Position numbers and translations under genes: made by a program
Shown: positions 16,713 through 26,895 of the stretch, one piece after another
How the letters are laid out: each line of letters opens with the position of its first letter
Position numbering within the stretch: the first letter of the stretch is position 1
Notes under the pieces: model-generated
The model's input: only the letters and a program-made list of their open reading frames with translations
Told to the model about the DNA's origin: nothing
Databases searched by the model: none
From: Solibacillus sp. FSL K6-1523
GTDB lineage: Bacteria; Bacillota; Bacilli; Bacillales_A; Planococcaceae
NCBI RefSeq assembly: GCF_038005225.1
Contig: NZ_JBBOSU010000001.1
Location: 3,212,001-3,276,000 of the forward strand
DNA: 64,000 bases
Direction: 5' to 3'

Positions 16713-16741
16713 ATTATACATATGCATAATTATAAAATCAA
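16713..16741 (-). promoter_or_regulatory. argF promoter with overlapping ARG-box-like dyad
   Basis: On the minus strand TTGATT (-35) and TATAAT (-10) are exactly 17 bp apart. The spacer and -10 include TAATTATGCATATGTATAAT, an imperfect palindrome similar in length and base bias to ArgR operators. Repression by ArgR is inferred. Confidence 0.7.
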
Positions 16742-16985
16742 GTGGATTATTATAAAAAATTAAATATTTAATTTTCTTGTAGTTAAGCATAAAATAACTT
16801 TTTGAGCATAAAGAAAATATCCGCTTTAAGTAGCAGATAACTAATTTTATTAGAATTTATAGAAAGCTATATTGAAATTATAGTTATTTTCCGTAATAAT
16901 GAAACGAATGATTGGTTTTCATTTGGAAGCTTTCCTATTCCATACAAAACCATTCGAAATGAAGTTCAAAGGGGATGAGCGAGCA

Positions 16986-17441
16986 ATGCCACAAGCAATT
17001 CATGCAGTTGAAATCGCATTAAGCAATGAGGTCGTTTGGAATTTTACGAAGGATTTTAATGCATGGGCACCATTAATTCCAGGTTACTTAGCCCATGAGG
17101 TACAAAATGATACGCAATTTCATTGGGTATTTAAAGCGGATCTTGGTTTCACGAAAAAAACAATCAAATTACAAGTGGATATTCAAGAAGTTACTGCTCC
17201 GTCCGATGTGAAGTTCAAGTTAACAGGACTTTCAGATAGCTTTAATGGGCATGGCTATTTTAAACTACTGGAAGTGAACGAAACGACAACACAATTTACA
17301 GGAAGCCTCGACCTTTCTGCTAGCGGTATAATGGGGATGATGATTAATCCCGTTTTGGAAACTTTTGTCCCACAAATGACAGAACAATTGATTGAAGCTA
17401 TTCATGCTAAATTAAATGGAGAATCTTCTATACGTAGCTAA
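16986..17441 (+). CDS. SRPBCC family protein (CoxG-like)
   Basis: This 151-residue protein fits the START/SRPBCC ligand-binding fold: VWNFTKDFNAWAPLIPGY near residue 20 and FTGSLDLSASGIMGMMINPV near residue 115, the pattern of CoxG/polyketide-cyclase-like proteins. It probably binds a hydrophobic ligand; no role can be given. The start at 16986 is chosen because AAAGGGG precedes it and the family begins here; the open frame extends 29 codons upstream. It ends at a bidirectional terminator. Confidence 0.72.
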   Translation: MPQAIHAVEIALSNEVVWNFTKDFNAWAPLIPGYLAHEVQNDTQFHWVFKADLGFTKKTIKLQVDIQEVTAPSDVKFKLTGLSDSFNGHGYFKLLEVNETTTQFTGSLDLSASGIMGMMINPVLETFVPQMTEQLIEAIHAKLNGESSIRS

Positions 17442-17445
17442 ATTG

Positions 17446-17486
17446 AAACGGCGCATGAAAGTTCTACCCTTTCATACGCCGTTTTC
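17446..17486. terminator. Bidirectional terminator
   Basis: AAACGGCGCATGAAAG pairs with CTTTCATACGCCGTTT (one mismatch-type wobble) around 7 nt. It separates the convergent SRPBCC and DUF3784-like genes. Confidence 0.85.
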
Positions 17487-17491
17487 TATTG

Positions 17492-18229
17492 CTACTGCTG
17501 AACTTTGGCTTCCATCTTGTTATAAAACGCCGTAGTTTCGTCTGCTGTATCTAAATTGAATATAACCTTCTTATCATTCACGACAAACGAAATAAATGGT
17601 GGCACACTTTTATCAACGAAAAGTTTTGCCTTCTCTCCATTCTTAAATTTAAAATGACCCTTTAAATGGGAACCAACAGCTGATCCATTTGTACGCAATG
17701 AGATTTCAGGAAGTTCTTCCATTAAAGTAAGTTGCTCTATTTCCGCCCATTCATATACATCCCCATACATGCCACCAATTTCAAGCGCATCAACACTTGC
17801 GACAATGCCCGACTGCTGCGTTGAAAAATACATTAAAATCGCTACACCTATTAACGTAATTGCTAAAATAATCATCGGCATTTTTAATTGCTTGCTCGCA
17901 CCTTTTTTCCATTTACCCTTTTCATCAAATAAATTTCCATTAAATTTTTGCGCTTTCACAATCATAATAATCGTTGCTATGACAAATACAATTATAATTG
18001 GTGCTGACAATGCCGGTTTATCCATCAACTGCAAGACACCCATTATTACAAATAACAGCGCAAGAAAGTACATATACATTCCGATCACGCGCCCGAGTCC
18101 TTTTGTATCAACGTTGGCCTTGCGCTCTTTTGACATTGTATTGTAGCCCGAAATTAAGAAGTACCATTTTAATTTATGCACCGCAAAGCCTAAAAAGACA
18201 AATAGCCCGGCTAATATGAAACAAATCAA
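17492..18229 (-). CDS. DUF3784-like membrane protein
   Basis: This 245-residue protein has an N-terminal membrane segment followed by KWYFLISGYNTMSKERKANV, a DUF3784-type signature, then helices at about 50-68, 75-93 and 117-135. The C-terminal 100 residues are soluble and rich in beta strands, like bacterial PH domains (LRTNGSAVGSHLKGHFKFKN). The start is TTG 18229, preceded by AAAGGAGG at good spacing. The function is unknown. It is upstream of no co-directional gene within 100 bp and its promoter was not identified. Confidence 0.65.
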   Translation of the reverse strand: MICFILAGLFVFLGFAVHKLKWYFLISGYNTMSKERKANVDTKGLGRVIGMYMYFLALLFVIMGVLQLMDKPALSAPIIIVFVIATIIMIVKAQKFNGNLFDEKGKWKKGASKQLKMPMIILAITLIGVAILMYFSTQQSGIVASVDALEIGGMYGDVYEWAEIEQLTLMEELPEISLRTNGSAVGSHLKGHFKFKNGEKAKLFVDKSVPPFISFVVNDKKVIFNLDTADETTAFYNKMEAKVQQ

Positions 18230-18367
18230 TGGATTTCCTCCTTTTCTGTTCTTTTCTTATTCATTTTTATGTATGGAAACTTTTTATAAAATGCAAAAGG
18301 TAGGTCAATCCCATAACAGAATCAATCTACCCTTTACATATACTAGAAATCTCTACAGCTTAATTTA

Positions 18368-19456
18368 TTATTCGAACGTAATTTTATTCACTGTATCACG
18401 GTCTAATTTTTTGATCACTTCTACGATTAATTTAACAGCGTTGTCATAGTCATCACGATGTAAAATACCCGCATGTGAATGAATATAACGTGTTGCAACA
18501 CCGATTGAAAGTGAAGGAACACCATTTGCTGTGATGTGGATTGAACCCGCATCCGTACCGCCACCAGCCATTGCTTCGAATTGATATGGAATACCTGCTT
18601 CTTCTGCTGTATCAATAACTAACTCACGTAAGCCTGTATGTGACACCATTGATGCATCATACACAACAATTTGTGGACCTGCACCGATTTTAGATGTTGA
18701 TTCACTTGGTGTTACGCCTGGTGTATCACCTGCTACACCTACATCTACTGCGAAACCGATATCTGGTTGTACTTTAAACGTTGAAGTTTTTGCACCACGT
18801 AGGCCGATTTCTTCTTGTACATTCCCTACTCCATAAACGATATTTGGATGTTTTTCGTCTTTTAATGCTTTTAATACATCGATTGCAATCGCACAACCAA
18901 TACGGTTATCCCAAGCTTTTGCTAATAAATGCTTTTCATTTTTCATTACGTGGAATTCAAAATATGGGGTGATCATATCGCCAGGACGAACGCCCCATTC
19001 CATCGCTTCTTCTTTAGAAGTTGCACCGATATCAACGAACATCGCTTTAATATCAACTGGTTTATTACGCACTTCAGCTGGTAAAATATGGGGTGGTTTT
19101 GAACCGATTACCCCAATAATTTCTCCGTCTTTACGTGTCGTAATTGTCACACGTTGAGCAAGCATTACTTGGCCCCACCAACCGCCAACTGTTTGGAAAA
19201 ATACGAAACCTTTATCGTCAATACGTGTTACCATAAAGCCAACTTCATCTAAGTGACCCGCAACCATAATTTTCGGTCCGTTTTCATCGCCTACTTTTTT
19301 CGCGATTAGGCTCCCTAAGTTATCTGTTTCAATTTCATCAGCAAAAGGTGTAATGTATTTTTTCATTACTTCACGAGGTGCACGCTCATTTCCTGGAATT
19401 CCGTTTGCATCCGTTAAATCTTTAAACATTTGTAATGTTGAGTCAAGTTTTGTCAT
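18368..19456 (-). CDS. ysdC: M42-family glutamyl aminopeptidase (YsdC-like)
   Basis: This 362-residue metallopeptidase removes N-terminal residues from peptides in the cytoplasm. The dinuclear zinc site is visible: GHLDEVG near residue 68, AWDNRIG near 181, QEEIGLRGA near 215 and a late His ([10 protein letters not shown]) near 323. The ribosome site TTAGGAGG precedes the ATG. It lies close to ysdB and ysdA, as in B. subtilis, which supports the symbol. M42 enzymes often form large tetrahedral oligomers (family knowledge). Confidence 0.9.
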   Translation of the reverse strand: MTKLDSTLQMFKDLTDANGIPGNERAPREVMKKYITPFADEIETDNLGSLIAKKVGDENGPKIMVAGHLDEVGFMVTRIDDKGFVFFQTVGGWWGQVMLAQRVTITTRKDGEIIGVIGSKPPHILPAEVRNKPVDIKAMFVDIGATSKEEAMEWGVRPGDMITPYFEFHVMKNEKHLLAKAWDNRIGCAIAIDVLKALKDEKHPNIVYGVGNVQEEIGLRGAKTSTFKVQPDIGFAVDVGVAGDTPGVTPSESTSKIGAGPQIVVYDASMVSHTGLRELVIDTAEEAGIPYQFEAMAGGGTDAGSIHITANGVPSLSIGVATRYIHSHAGILHRDDYDNAVKLIVEVIKKLDRDTVNKITFE

Positions 19457-19536
19457 TCTTCATTTGCCTCCTAAGTATGTACTTCATTCCATATTATAAC
19501 GAAATTATTTCGAAATGTGAAATAGTACTCATCAAT

Positions 19537-20019
19537 TCAATAACCCGAACGTTGACGCTCATAATTTTTTTCGTTTTTATCTTTATAAGCTTTTAAAATA
19601 TCTTCCACAGTAAACCCTAAATTATACGCCAATATACTATAACTATTCCAAAGCGCTTTATAACTTACTTCGGTTTGCTCATTTATAAATGTCAAAACAA
19701 CTTGTGTCAGTTCGATAAATAATGGCGTTAGCTCCCGATTTTGCGATAAGTTTGGCCACTGAGTTAATAGAAATCCTCGCATATTTCCAAGTGATAGCAT
19801 GAAATGAATCGAATCAACAAATTCCTCTAAGATTACTTCGCGGTCTGACGGGCCCTTTGTTGACCAAAATTTAAAACAGCGCGTTTCATTCGCAAGTTCT
19901 GATAATTCAACGAGGAGTGCTAAACCTTTTTCTTCAAATACATCCTTTTGTACATTTTGCGTTTCCTCGATAAATTGATCAAGCGCACGCTGCATTTCAA
20001 ATAATTGTTTAAATTCCAT
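19537..20019 (-). CDS. Dimeric (all-alpha) dUTPase
   Basis: This 160-residue protein belongs to the all-alpha NTP pyrophosphatase superfamily, dUTPase_2 type, which converts dUTP to dUMP and keeps uracil out of DNA. The metal-binding pattern ELSELANE near residue 40 and EEFVDSIHF near residue 65 is seen, with GFTVEDILKAYKDKNEKNYE at the C-terminus. The ATG at 20019 is chosen because AAGGAG precedes it and it is where the family starts; the upstream frame runs into the ysdB promoter. It is divergent from ysdB. Confidence 0.85.
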   Translation of the reverse strand: MEFKQLFEMQRALDQFIEETQNVQKDVFEEKGLALLVELSELANETRCFKFWSTKGPSDREVILEEFVDSIHFMLSLGNMRGFLLTQWPNLSQNRELTPLFIELTQVVLTFINEQTEVSYKALWNSYSILAYNLGFTVEDILKAYKDKNEKNYERQRSGY

Positions 20020-20046
20020 ACTATTTCTCCTTATTTCTAAAAAAAA

Positions 20047-20072
20047 TGAAACCTTTTCTCTACTCAATCGTA
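20047..20072 (+). promoter_or_regulatory. SigW-type promoter of ysdB
   Basis: TGAAAC (20047-20052), exactly 16 bp, then CGTA (20069-20072): a full match to the extracytoplasmic-stress sigma-W consensus, 35 bp upstream of ysdB. In B. subtilis ysdB is a known SigW regulon member. Confidence 0.85.
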
Positions 20073-20107
20073 TAGCATGGAAACAGCGTAAGCAAGGGGG
20101 AAGTTCT

Positions 20108-20488
20108 ATGGCTCTATTATTGCGCATTGCCATTATTATTCTCATCATTTACATATTTTATAAAGGGGTACGTTATTTAACAGATCCGAAGCGTAAACTT
20201 GATGAAGCATACGAAAATGGGCAATATTATTTTTATGATGATGTCAAAAATATTCGTAAAAACTTTTTCATTTCCTATAAAGATGCGTTATTTGAAGGTG
20301 AAAAATATTTAGGCACTACTGAAAATGCGTTTGAAGTGGTCAGCATTTTCGTTTTTGTGCATGATCCGATGAAGTTGCAAGGTTTTACAAAAGAAGATTT
20401 TCTTTATTTAGAAAAGGAAATTTTAATGAATTATCCAAATGCGAAAATTAACTGGAAGAATCCAATTGAACAATTGATGAAGGATTAA
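20108..20488 (+). CDS. ysdB: SigW-regulated protein YsdB
   Basis: This 126-residue protein has one N-terminal membrane helix (about 4-20) and a soluble tail with the family signatures LTDPKRKLDEA, YYFYDDVKNIRKNF and ALFEGEKYLGTTENAFEV. Its molecular role is unknown; the B. subtilis gene belongs to the cell-envelope stress regulon. A SigW promoter lies immediately upstream and the ribosome site AAGGGGG precedes the ATG. A strong terminator follows. Confidence 0.9.
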   Translation: MALLLRIAIIILIIYIFYKGVRYLTDPKRKLDEAYENGQYYFYDDVKNIRKNFFISYKDALFEGEKYLGTTENAFEVVSIFVFVHDPMKLQGFTKEDFLYLEKEILMNYPNAKINWKNPIEQLMKD

Positions 20489-20520
20489 ATTTCAGAATCA
20501 TTCATCGCAGCTTTTCCACC

Positions 20521-20556
20521 AAAAATCCACCATTTCATTGAAAATGGTGGATTTTT
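20521..20556. terminator. Bidirectional terminator between ysdB and ysdA
   Basis: AAAAATCCACCATTT pairs perfectly with AAATGGTGGATTTTT around a 6-nt loop. Confidence 0.9.
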
Positions 20557-20579
20557 GCTGTGTATGAATGGATTTGTAA

Positions 20580-20840
20580 TTAAAATAGTTGCACAAGTAA
20601 AAAAACATGTACGGCAGCGAGCAACGGAAAGCCAAATGCGAATTTATTATGATTCGTTTTATGGCGGAATAAATACATGCCGAGCACGCCACCAATTGCT
20701 CCTCCAAATATCGCTAACGTAATTAATGTTTTTTCAGAGATTCGCCATTCTTTATTTTTAGCACGTTCTTTGTCACTATACATATAGATACATAATATAA
20801 GCGAAACAATCGAAACGTATGCAAGAGCTGCTAATTCCAT
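20580..20840 (-). CDS. ysdA: DUF1294 membrane protein YsdA
   Basis: This 86-residue protein has membrane helices at about 4-20, 40-57 and 68-85, and the DUF1294 pattern: SDKERAKNKEWRISEKTL, GGAIGGVLGMYLFRHKT and a GFPLL segment. The function is unknown. It lies downstream of rplT on the same strand, as in B. subtilis, but a terminator separates them. GGGAGA lies 13 bp upstream of the ATG. Confidence 0.88.
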   Translation of the reverse strand: MELAALAYVSIVSLILCIYMYSDKERAKNKEWRISEKTLITLAIFGGAIGGVLGMYLFRHKTNHNKFAFGFPLLAAVHVFLLVQLF

Positions 20841-20928
20841 AAAAATTCGTTCTCCCTTTCGCTAAGAAAAAAGCCCACATAAAGACGTGTGACTCGATTC
20901 CTCTAAATTAGCTACTTCCTTACGACCG

Positions 20929-20973
20929 AAAAAAAGACTGATAAGGAGAGCTATTCTCCCTGTCAGTCTTTTG
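20929..20973 (-). terminator. Terminator of the infC-rpmI-rplT operon
   Basis: On the minus strand AAAGACTGACAGGGAGA pairs with TCTCCTTATCAGTCTTT, followed by seven T in all. It starts about 10 bp after the rplT stop. Confidence 0.9.
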
Positions 20974-20982
20974 AAGTGTAAA

Positions 20983-21357
<375 letters not shown>

Positions 21358-21419
21358 CTAATTCTTTCGAATGTTTAATTGTTTTTTTGTTTTTGTTTTA
21401 CCGAAAAGTCGATAAACGA

Positions 21420-21620
21420 TTACTTCATGTAAACTAATAATGTACGAATACGTTTGAAATCGCCAGATGATGCAACTTTAGCTTTACGTAAGTGACGTTT
21501 TGCTTTTGTTGATTTGTTAGCGAATAAGTGGCTTCCGTAAGCGCGGTCAAACTTTAATTTACCAGTACCTGTTTTTTTGAAACGCTTCGCAGCTCCACGG
21601 TGAGTTTTCATTTTTGGCAT
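21420..21620 (-). CDS. rpmI: 50S ribosomal protein L35
   Basis: This 66-residue basic protein starts [20 protein letters not shown], diagnostic of L35, a component of the large ribosomal subunit. The ribosome site TAGGAGG precedes the ATG. It lies between infC (36 bp upstream) and rplT, the universal order for this operon. Confidence 0.98.
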   Translation of the reverse strand: MPKMKTHRGAAKRFKKTGTGKLKFDRAYGSHLFANKSTKAKRHLRKAKVASSGDFKRIRTLLVYMK

Positions 21621-21656
21621 GTCGATTTCCTCCTAAACTTGTTTCTAACAATACTT

Positions 21657-22172
21657 TTAGCTCTCAGTCTTCGGTTGAAGAACTAAGAACATGCTTCGGC
21701 CTTCCATCTTCGGTTTTTGTTCAACCGTTGAGATTTCGGCACAAGCTTCAGCAAAGCGATCTAACACACGCTGACCAATTTCTTTGTGTGTAATTGCTCG
21801 ACCTTTGAAACGTATAGATGCTTTCACTTTGTCCCCTTTTTCAAGGAACTTAATGCCAGCACGTAATTTCGTTTGGAAATCATGCTCATCAATTGTCGGG
21901 CTCAAACGAACCTCTTTCATACTGATAACCTTTTGATTTTTACGAATTTCACGGTCTTTCTTTTGCTGATCAAACTTAAACTTACCATAGTCCATGATAC
22001 GAGCGACTGGTGGCTTGGCTTGAGGGGCCACAAGGACAAGATCCAAGTTAGCACGAGTAGCAAGTTCTAACGCTTCAATACGTGTTTTAACGCCTAGTTG
22101 ATCTCCATTGTGATCGATTAATCGAAGTTCACGTGCGCGAATGCCTTCGTTTACATACATGTCTTTGCTAAT
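21657..22172 (-). CDS. infC: Translation initiation factor IF-3 with an ATT start
   Basis: This is IF-3, which binds the 30S subunit and checks start-codon choice. The ATT at 22170-22172 is taken as start: it follows GGAGGTGG by 7 bp and the protein then reads (M)[19 protein letters not shown], as in Bacillus IF-3, for 171 residues. An AUU start for infC is a known device by which IF-3 limits its own translation. The open frame upstream (to 22244) is leader sequence. Conserved [11 protein letters not shown] and the C-terminal [13 protein letters not shown] are present. Confidence 0.93.
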   Translation of the reverse strand: MSKDMYVNEGIRARELRLIDHNGDQLGVKTRIEALELATRANLDLVLVAPQAKPPVARIMDYGKFKFDQQKKDREIRKNQKVISMKEVRLSPTIDEHDFQTKLRAGIKFLEKGDKVKASIRFKGRAITHKEIGQRVLDRFAEACAEISTVEQKPKMEGRSMFLVLQPKTES

Positions 22173-22312
22173 ATTAATCCACCTCCAAGATAGTGTCTCG
22201 AATACATGAGTTGGTGTAAAGTATACCCTGGTCGAACGGTACACCTCCGTGATATGTCCATATGTCTCTTGAAAATAAATTCATATTTCCAATCATTTTG
22301 CGGTTTAACCAA

Positions 22313-22466
22313 CAAAAAAGACGGACATTTGAGATGTCCGCCCGCTATATGTGCATACGCAACGACTGCGTAAAACAATTCAACGTGTCATTACCTGTAA
22401 ATAACTCGAAAGCATTCGTCAGGTGAGAAGCGGGCAGCCTCTACTTTCAATCTTTGTATTCATAAC
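22313..22466 (-). ncRNA. L20 leader (autoregulatory leader of infC operon)
   Basis: Between the promoter and infC lies a structured leader containing TAGAGGCTGCCCGCTTCTCA, a GCGGGC element that can pair with the earlier GCCCGC, and a terminator hairpin (GGACAT / ATGTCC followed by TTTTTT at 22313-22340). This matches the Bacillus L20 leader, in which L20 binding favours premature termination. Exact ends are estimated. Confidence 0.75.
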
Positions 22467-22473
22467 CTAAATA

Positions 22474-22503
22474 ATAATAACATGATTCATTTAATAATGT
22501 CAA
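22474..22503 (-). promoter_or_regulatory. SigA promoter of infC-rpmI-rplT
   Basis: On the minus strand TTGACA (22498-22503) and TATTAT (22474-22479) are 18 bp apart. Transcription would begin just upstream of the L20 leader. Confidence 0.75.
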
Positions 22504-22620
22504 CCGTATTTATAGAGAAAAAAATAATACTTCCAAATATTACTTTCTCACTATTCTGACACATCATTTTAACTTACTTTATATTAAGCTAAATATAACT
22601 ATACTAAAGGAGTGTTCATA

Positions 22621-24303
22621 ATGTCTATTAAAAAGAAATTACTTTTTGGTTTTTCAGCAATGATTTTAATTATAATAGTCGCCTGTACCGTTCTTTTCAC
22701 TCAGCTAACGAATATAGATAAACATTATAGCGATACATTAAAAACGGGTTTACCTCAATTATATGAAGTAAGCGATATCCAACATTATATTACATTAGAA
22801 GCTTCACAAGCCCAAACTTACATATTAGGGGACAATGCTTCTCTACAAAATTTCCATAATACACAAACGAATTTGAAAGCGGCGATTGCTTCTTTAAAGG
22901 ATAGTTTTACACGCTCTGATACAAGGGATATGCTTGCAGTGCTTGCTACAAAAGTAGACACTTATGAAGAACAATTAACTCAAACCCTTTCATTAAATGA
23001 ACGAGATGGCGCTCAAACGGCGGTAGTTTATTATACGAATAATGTTTTACCAGCGCGTGATGAGGCAATAGCAGCGGGGAATGAATTAAACAATTTAATA
23101 AAACAATTATTTGATGAAGCCCAAAATTTTGGTGACCAAAATATGACGATGGCCCGAATGATTTCAACGATTAACTTTTTCATAGCAATTATTGTTGGTA
23201 TTATTCTTGCGCTCGTACTAAGTCGTCAAATTTCTACACCTTTACAAAAATTGAAAATAGCTGTTCAAACACTTGCCTCTGGTAATTTAAGCGAACCCGA
23301 TATTCAAGTAAAATCAAAAGACGAAATTGGACAATTGACAACATCGTTTAACACAATGAAAAGCACGATTCAGCAGTTAATTCATTCAATGGCAAATAAC
23401 GCTGAGCATTTAAGTGCCTCTTCTGAAGAATTAAGCGCTTCAACAATTGAGATGACAAGTACATCCGAAAATATTTCAAAAAGTGCGAGACTATCTACAG
23501 AAAACACATCAAGTGCCGCTGCAGCAGCCAAAGAGTGTGCCGTAGCAATGGAAGAAACCTCTTCCGCCATCCAGCGCATTGCGGAATCCGCGCATACACT
23601 CCACTCGTCAGCAACGGCTACATCGACGATTGCAGATGAAGGCGAGGCTAGTGTTTCAATAGCAAAACAACAAATGCAAACAATTTATCAATCAACAAAA
23701 TTAACAACAGAACTGATTCAAAAATTAACGAAGCAATCTGCTGAAATCGAAAATATTTCTAAGGTGATTACAAGCATTACAGACCAAACAAATTTATTGG
23801 CACTCAACGCGGCAATTGAAGCGGCACGTGCGGGTGAACATGGTAAAGGTTTCGCTGTCGTAGCCGATGAAGTACGCAAACTTGCAGAAGAATCGAACCA
23901 TTCAGCAGGTCAAATTGTTTCATTAACAACAGAAATTCAAAAAGATACGAAAAATGTAGAAAATGCAATTCAAGATAGTTTAACATCTGTTGAACAAGGG
24001 GTTGGAATTATTGAAAATGCAGAAAAATCCTTCAATAATATTTCAACAGCCGTCGATCAAATGAAAGAACAAATCGAGGATGTTTCATCTGTAACCGAGG
24101 AAATTTCGGCTGCAGCTGAGGAAGTTACTGCTTCCGTGCAGGAACTAGCATCGCAAGCAGCAATCGTTTCAAAAGAATCCTCTCAATCAAATGATGCCAT
24201 TATTGAGCAAATTCAATCGATGCAAGAAATTGCAAGCGTTTCAACTGACTTGAGCAATCGTGCTGAACAGCTTCAAAATTCAGTCGCGCAATTTAAACTA
24301 TAG
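22621..24303 (+). CDS. Methyl-accepting chemotaxis protein
   Basis: This 560-residue chemoreceptor sits in the cytoplasmic membrane and signals to CheA/CheW. Order: membrane helix at about 8-28, a mostly helical extracellular four-helix-bundle sensor (30-175), second membrane helix (about 180-203), HAMP (about 203-257), and the signalling coiled coil with its conserved tip [20 protein letters not shown] near residue 385. The ATG at 22621 follows AAAGGAG; an in-frame GTG three codons earlier overlaps that site. The ligand is unknown. It stands alone with its own terminator. Confidence 0.92.
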   Translation: MSIKKKLLFGFSAMILIIIVACTVLFTQLTNIDKHYSDTLKTGLPQLYEVSDIQHYITLEASQAQTYILGDNASLQNFHNTQTNLKAAIASLKDSFTRSDTRDMLAVLATKVDTYEEQLTQTLSLNERDGAQTAVVYYTNNVLPARDEAIAAGNELNNLIKQLFDEAQNFGDQNMTMARMISTINFFIAIIVGIILALVLSRQISTPLQKLKIAVQTLASGNLSEPDIQVKSKDEIGQLTTSFNTMKSTIQQLIHSMANNAEHLSASSEELSASTIEMTSTSENISKSARLSTENTSSAAAAAKECAVAMEETSSAIQRIAESAHTLHSSATATSTIADEGEASVSIAKQQMQTIYQSTKLTTELIQKLTKQSAEIENISKVITSITDQTNLLALNAAIEAARAGEHGKGFAVVADEVRKLAEESNHSAGQIVSLTTEIQKDTKNVENAIQDSLTSVEQGVGIIENAEKSFNNISTAVDQMKEQIEDVSSVTEEISAAAEEVTASVQELASQAAIVSKESSQSNDAIIEQIQSMQEIASVSTDLSNRAEQLQNSVAQFKL

Positions 24304-24316
24304 AATCTCCAAATAT

Positions 24317-24356
24317 AACGGTATTTTGACGCGTTGTCAGAATGCCGTTTTTTTAT
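24317..24356 (+). terminator. Terminator of the chemoreceptor gene
   Basis: AACGGTATTTTGAC pairs with GTCAGAATGCCGTT with wobble pairs, followed by TTTTTT. Confidence 0.85.
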
Positions 24357-24372
24357 TTTTCTGTAGCATGAG

Positions 24373-24420
24373 CATAAAAAAGAAGTTACCCAAAAGGATT
24401 CACCTTTCGAGTAACTTCTA
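24373..24420 (-). terminator. Terminator of thrS
   Basis: On the minus strand AGAAGTTAC pairs with GTAACTTCT, followed by TTTTTTATG. Confidence 0.85.
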
Positions 24421-24428
24421 TACGAATA

Positions 24429-26360
24429 TTATTTTTTGGCTTCTGCTGAAATAATTGTTAAGAACTCATCAAAGCTAAGTGTTTCAGAATCTTTTGAGCC
24501 ATAACGTCGAATATTTACGCCACTAGCTTCCACTTCTTTGTCTCCGATAACAAGCATGTATGGAATTTTTTGCATTTGTGCTTCACGGATTTTATAGCCT
24601 AATTTTTCTTCACGATCATCCATTTCTACACGAATACCAGCCGCTGCTAATTTTTCTTGTACTTCACGTGCGTAATCATAATGCACCGAGTTCGATACTG
24701 GAATAATTGTCGCTTGTACTGGCGCTAACCATGTAGGGAATGCCCCTTTGTATTCTTCAATTAAGAAGGCTACGAAGCGTTCCATTGTTGATACAACACC
24801 ACGGTGAATAACTACTGGACGTTGCGGTTGACCATCTTCACCAATGTAAGAAAGGTCAAAGCGCTGTGGTAATAAGAAATCAAGTTGTGCAGTTGATAAT
24901 GTTTCTTCTTTACCAATCGCTGTTTTTACTTGAACGTCTAATTTTGGCCCGTAGAACGCCGCTTCATCTTCTGCTTCGAAGTAATCTAAGCCAAGCTCAT
25001 CCATGGCTTCTTTTAACATGCGTTGTGCTGTTTCCCACATTTCATCGTCATCAAAGTATTTCTCTTTATTGTTTGGATCACGGTAAGATAAACGGAATGA
25101 GTAGTCTGTTAAATCAAAGTCTTTGTAAACTTCAAGAATTAATTCCACTACTTTTTTGAACTCTGTTTTAATTTGATCTGGACGAACGAAAATATGCGCA
25201 TCATTTAATGTCATCCCGCGTACACGTTGTAAACCTGAAACTGCTCCAGACATTTCATAACGGTGCATTGTTCCAAGCTCCGCAATACGAAGTGGTAAGT
25301 GACGGTACGAATGTAAACCGTTTTTGAATACCATCATATGGTGAGGGCAGTTCATTGGACGTAATACAAGCGTTTCATTGTCCATTTCCATTGGCGGGAA
25401 CATGCCATCTTGATAGTGATCCCAGTGACCTGATGTTTCGTATAATGTTTTTGAACCAAGTACTGGTGTGTAAACATGCTTATAACCTAAAGCAATTTCT
25501 TTATCAACGATGTAACGCTCGATTGTACGACGAATTGTTGCACCGTTTGGCAGCCATAATGGTAAACCTTGACCAACTGTTTGGCTTGTCATAAATAAAT
25601 CTAATTCTTTACCGATTTTACGGTGGTCACGCTCTTTTGCTTCTTCAATCATTTGTAAGTGATGTTTTAACTCATCTTTCGTAAAGAAAGCTGTACCGTA
25701 AATACGTTGAAGCATTTTATTATCTGAGTTTCCGCGCCAGTAAGCACCTGCTAAAGATAATAATTTAAATTCTTTTAATTTACCTGTTGATGGCACGTGA
25801 ACGCCACGGCAAAGGTCAAAGAAGTCGCCTTGGTAGTAGATTGACACTTCGTCATCTGCTGGAATTGCTTCTAATAATTCTAATTTGTATTCGTCGCCAA
25901 CTTGTTCATAAATCGCTTGTGCTTCATTACGAGAAACAGCTTTACGCTCGATTTCGATATTTTCAGCGATAATTTTTTTCATTTCTTTTTCAATTGCTGG
26001 TAAATCTTCTGCAGTAATCGGTGTCGGTGCATCGATATCATAGTAGAAACCTGAATCAATAACTGGACCAATTCCTAATTTTACTTCTGGGAACAGGCGC
26101 TTTACTGCTTGTGCTGTTAAGTGCGCTGTTGAGTGACGTAAAATTTCTAGTGCTTCTGGTGATTTGTTTGTAATAATTTCGATTGCCCCGTCTTGCTCGA
26201 TCCCTGTTTTTGCATCAATTAATGTGCCATTAATTTTACCTGCTAATGTTGATTTTTTTAGACCTGGGCTAATTGAACCTGCTACGTCTAAAATAGATGT
26301 ACCTTTAGCGAATTCCTTCACTGCGCCATCTGGGAAAGTTAATTGAATCAATTCTGACAT
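24429..26360 (-). CDS. thrS: Threonyl-tRNA synthetase
   Basis: This 643-residue class II synthetase charges tRNA-Thr. Domains: TGS (about 1-63), SAD editing domain with [11 protein letters not shown] near 74 and the late Cys-containing DLCRGVHVP near 180, catalytic core with motif 2 ([18 protein letters not shown]) and MNCPHHM zinc ligand near 334, and the anticodon-binding C-terminus. The ATG at 26360 follows AAGGAGG; the longer frame reads through the T-box leader. The upstream T-box riboswitch implies control by uncharged tRNA-Thr. Confidence 0.97.
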   Translation of the reverse strand: MSELIQLTFPDGAVKEFAKGTSILDVAGSISPGLKKSTLAGKINGTLIDAKTGIEQDGAIEIITNKSPEALEILRHSTAHLTAQAVKRLFPEVKLGIGPVIDSGFYYDIDAPTPITAEDLPAIEKEMKKIIAENIEIERKAVSRNEAQAIYEQVGDEYKLELLEAIPADDEVSIYYQGDFFDLCRGVHVPSTGKLKEFKLLSLAGAYWRGNSDNKMLQRIYGTAFFTKDELKHHLQMIEEAKERDHRKIGKELDLFMTSQTVGQGLPLWLPNGATIRRTIERYIVDKEIALGYKHVYTPVLGSKTLYETSGHWDHYQDGMFPPMEMDNETLVLRPMNCPHHMMVFKNGLHSYRHLPLRIAELGTMHRYEMSGAVSGLQRVRGMTLNDAHIFVRPDQIKTEFKKVVELILEVYKDFDLTDYSFRLSYRDPNNKEKYFDDDEMWETAQRMLKEAMDELGLDYFEAEDEAAFYGPKLDVQVKTAIGKEETLSTAQLDFLLPQRFDLSYIGEDGQPQRPVVIHRGVVSTMERFVAFLIEEYKGAFPTWLAPVQATIIPVSNSVHYDYAREVQEKLAAAGIRVEMDDREEKLGYKIREAQMQKIPYMLVIGDKEVEASGVNIRRYGSKDSETLSFDEFLTIISAEAKK

Positions 26361-26371
26361 GTTGTTGTCCT

Positions 26372-26625
26372 CCTTATTTTTGGCAAAATAAAAAGCACCA
26401 TCCCGGTAAAGGGACGATGCTGTATATGCTCGTGGTGCCACCCTTCTTCCTTCTTCGTCAAATACGAATAAGAAGCTCTCGGTCAAGTTAACGTACTGAG
26501 AAACGTTGACGGATTCGCCCCGTCACTGCTCCAAGGTAGTAAAGATTTACGCTATTGCTAGGAAGCTCGCAGCCATGACTTCCCTCTCTAAAAGCTAGTT
26601 CGCAAAACTTGTTGTCCTCTTCATT
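26372..26625 (-). ncRNA. T-box riboswitch of thrS
   Basis: The leader contains the T-box sequence AGGGTGGCACCACGAGC (26428-26444) and a terminator (AGCATCGTCCC / GGGATGGTGCT then TTTTTATTTT, 26386-26421). A Stem I region with AGAGAGGG and GGCTGCGAGC lies upstream. An ACC triplet in CTACCTTGG could be the threonine specifier. Uncharged tRNA-Thr should stabilise the antiterminator and allow thrS expression. Confidence 0.92.
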
Positions 26626-26627
26626 GC

Positions 26628-26633
26628 ATTATA
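26628..26633 (-). promoter_or_regulatory. Likely -10 box of the thrS T-box transcript
   Basis: TATAAT on the minus strand just upstream of the T-box leader. The position where a -35 box should lie falls inside repeat copy B and shows no good match to TTGACA. Confidence 0.45.
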
Positions 26634-26636
26634 TAT

Positions 26637-26829
26637 GTTGATCAATTACGTCTCGGCGTAATTGCGTCCAGATTTTTTTCGAGCTTGCTCGAAAAACTCC
26701 TATAAAAATCTGGGACATCCGCCAGGGCATAACTTGATTTAGCTGTGATTTAAACACACTCTGAATAAAGTTTACACTTGGCATTTATCCTAAATTTTAA
26801 AAGTAGGAGACATCTGCTAAATCGAGTTA
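26637..26829 (-). repeat. Dispersed palindromic repeat, copy B
   Basis: Copy B shows AATTACG-TCTC-GGCGTAATT (decayed palindrome), GCGTCCAGATTTTTTTCGAG, CTTGCTCGAAAAA, AAAAATCTGGGACATCCGCC, AGGGCATAACTTGATTTAGC. The TTGATTTAGC arm is matched about 80 bp on by GCTAAATCGA (26815-26825), so the terminal hairpin seen in copy A has a larger loop here. It lies between the dnaI stop and the thrS leader. Confidence 0.85.
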
Positions 26830-26895
26830 ATTACTACAGTAGTATACGCTCGTTTCATGCGAATTGCAACTGCTAATGGATGCTTTTGCGAAAAC

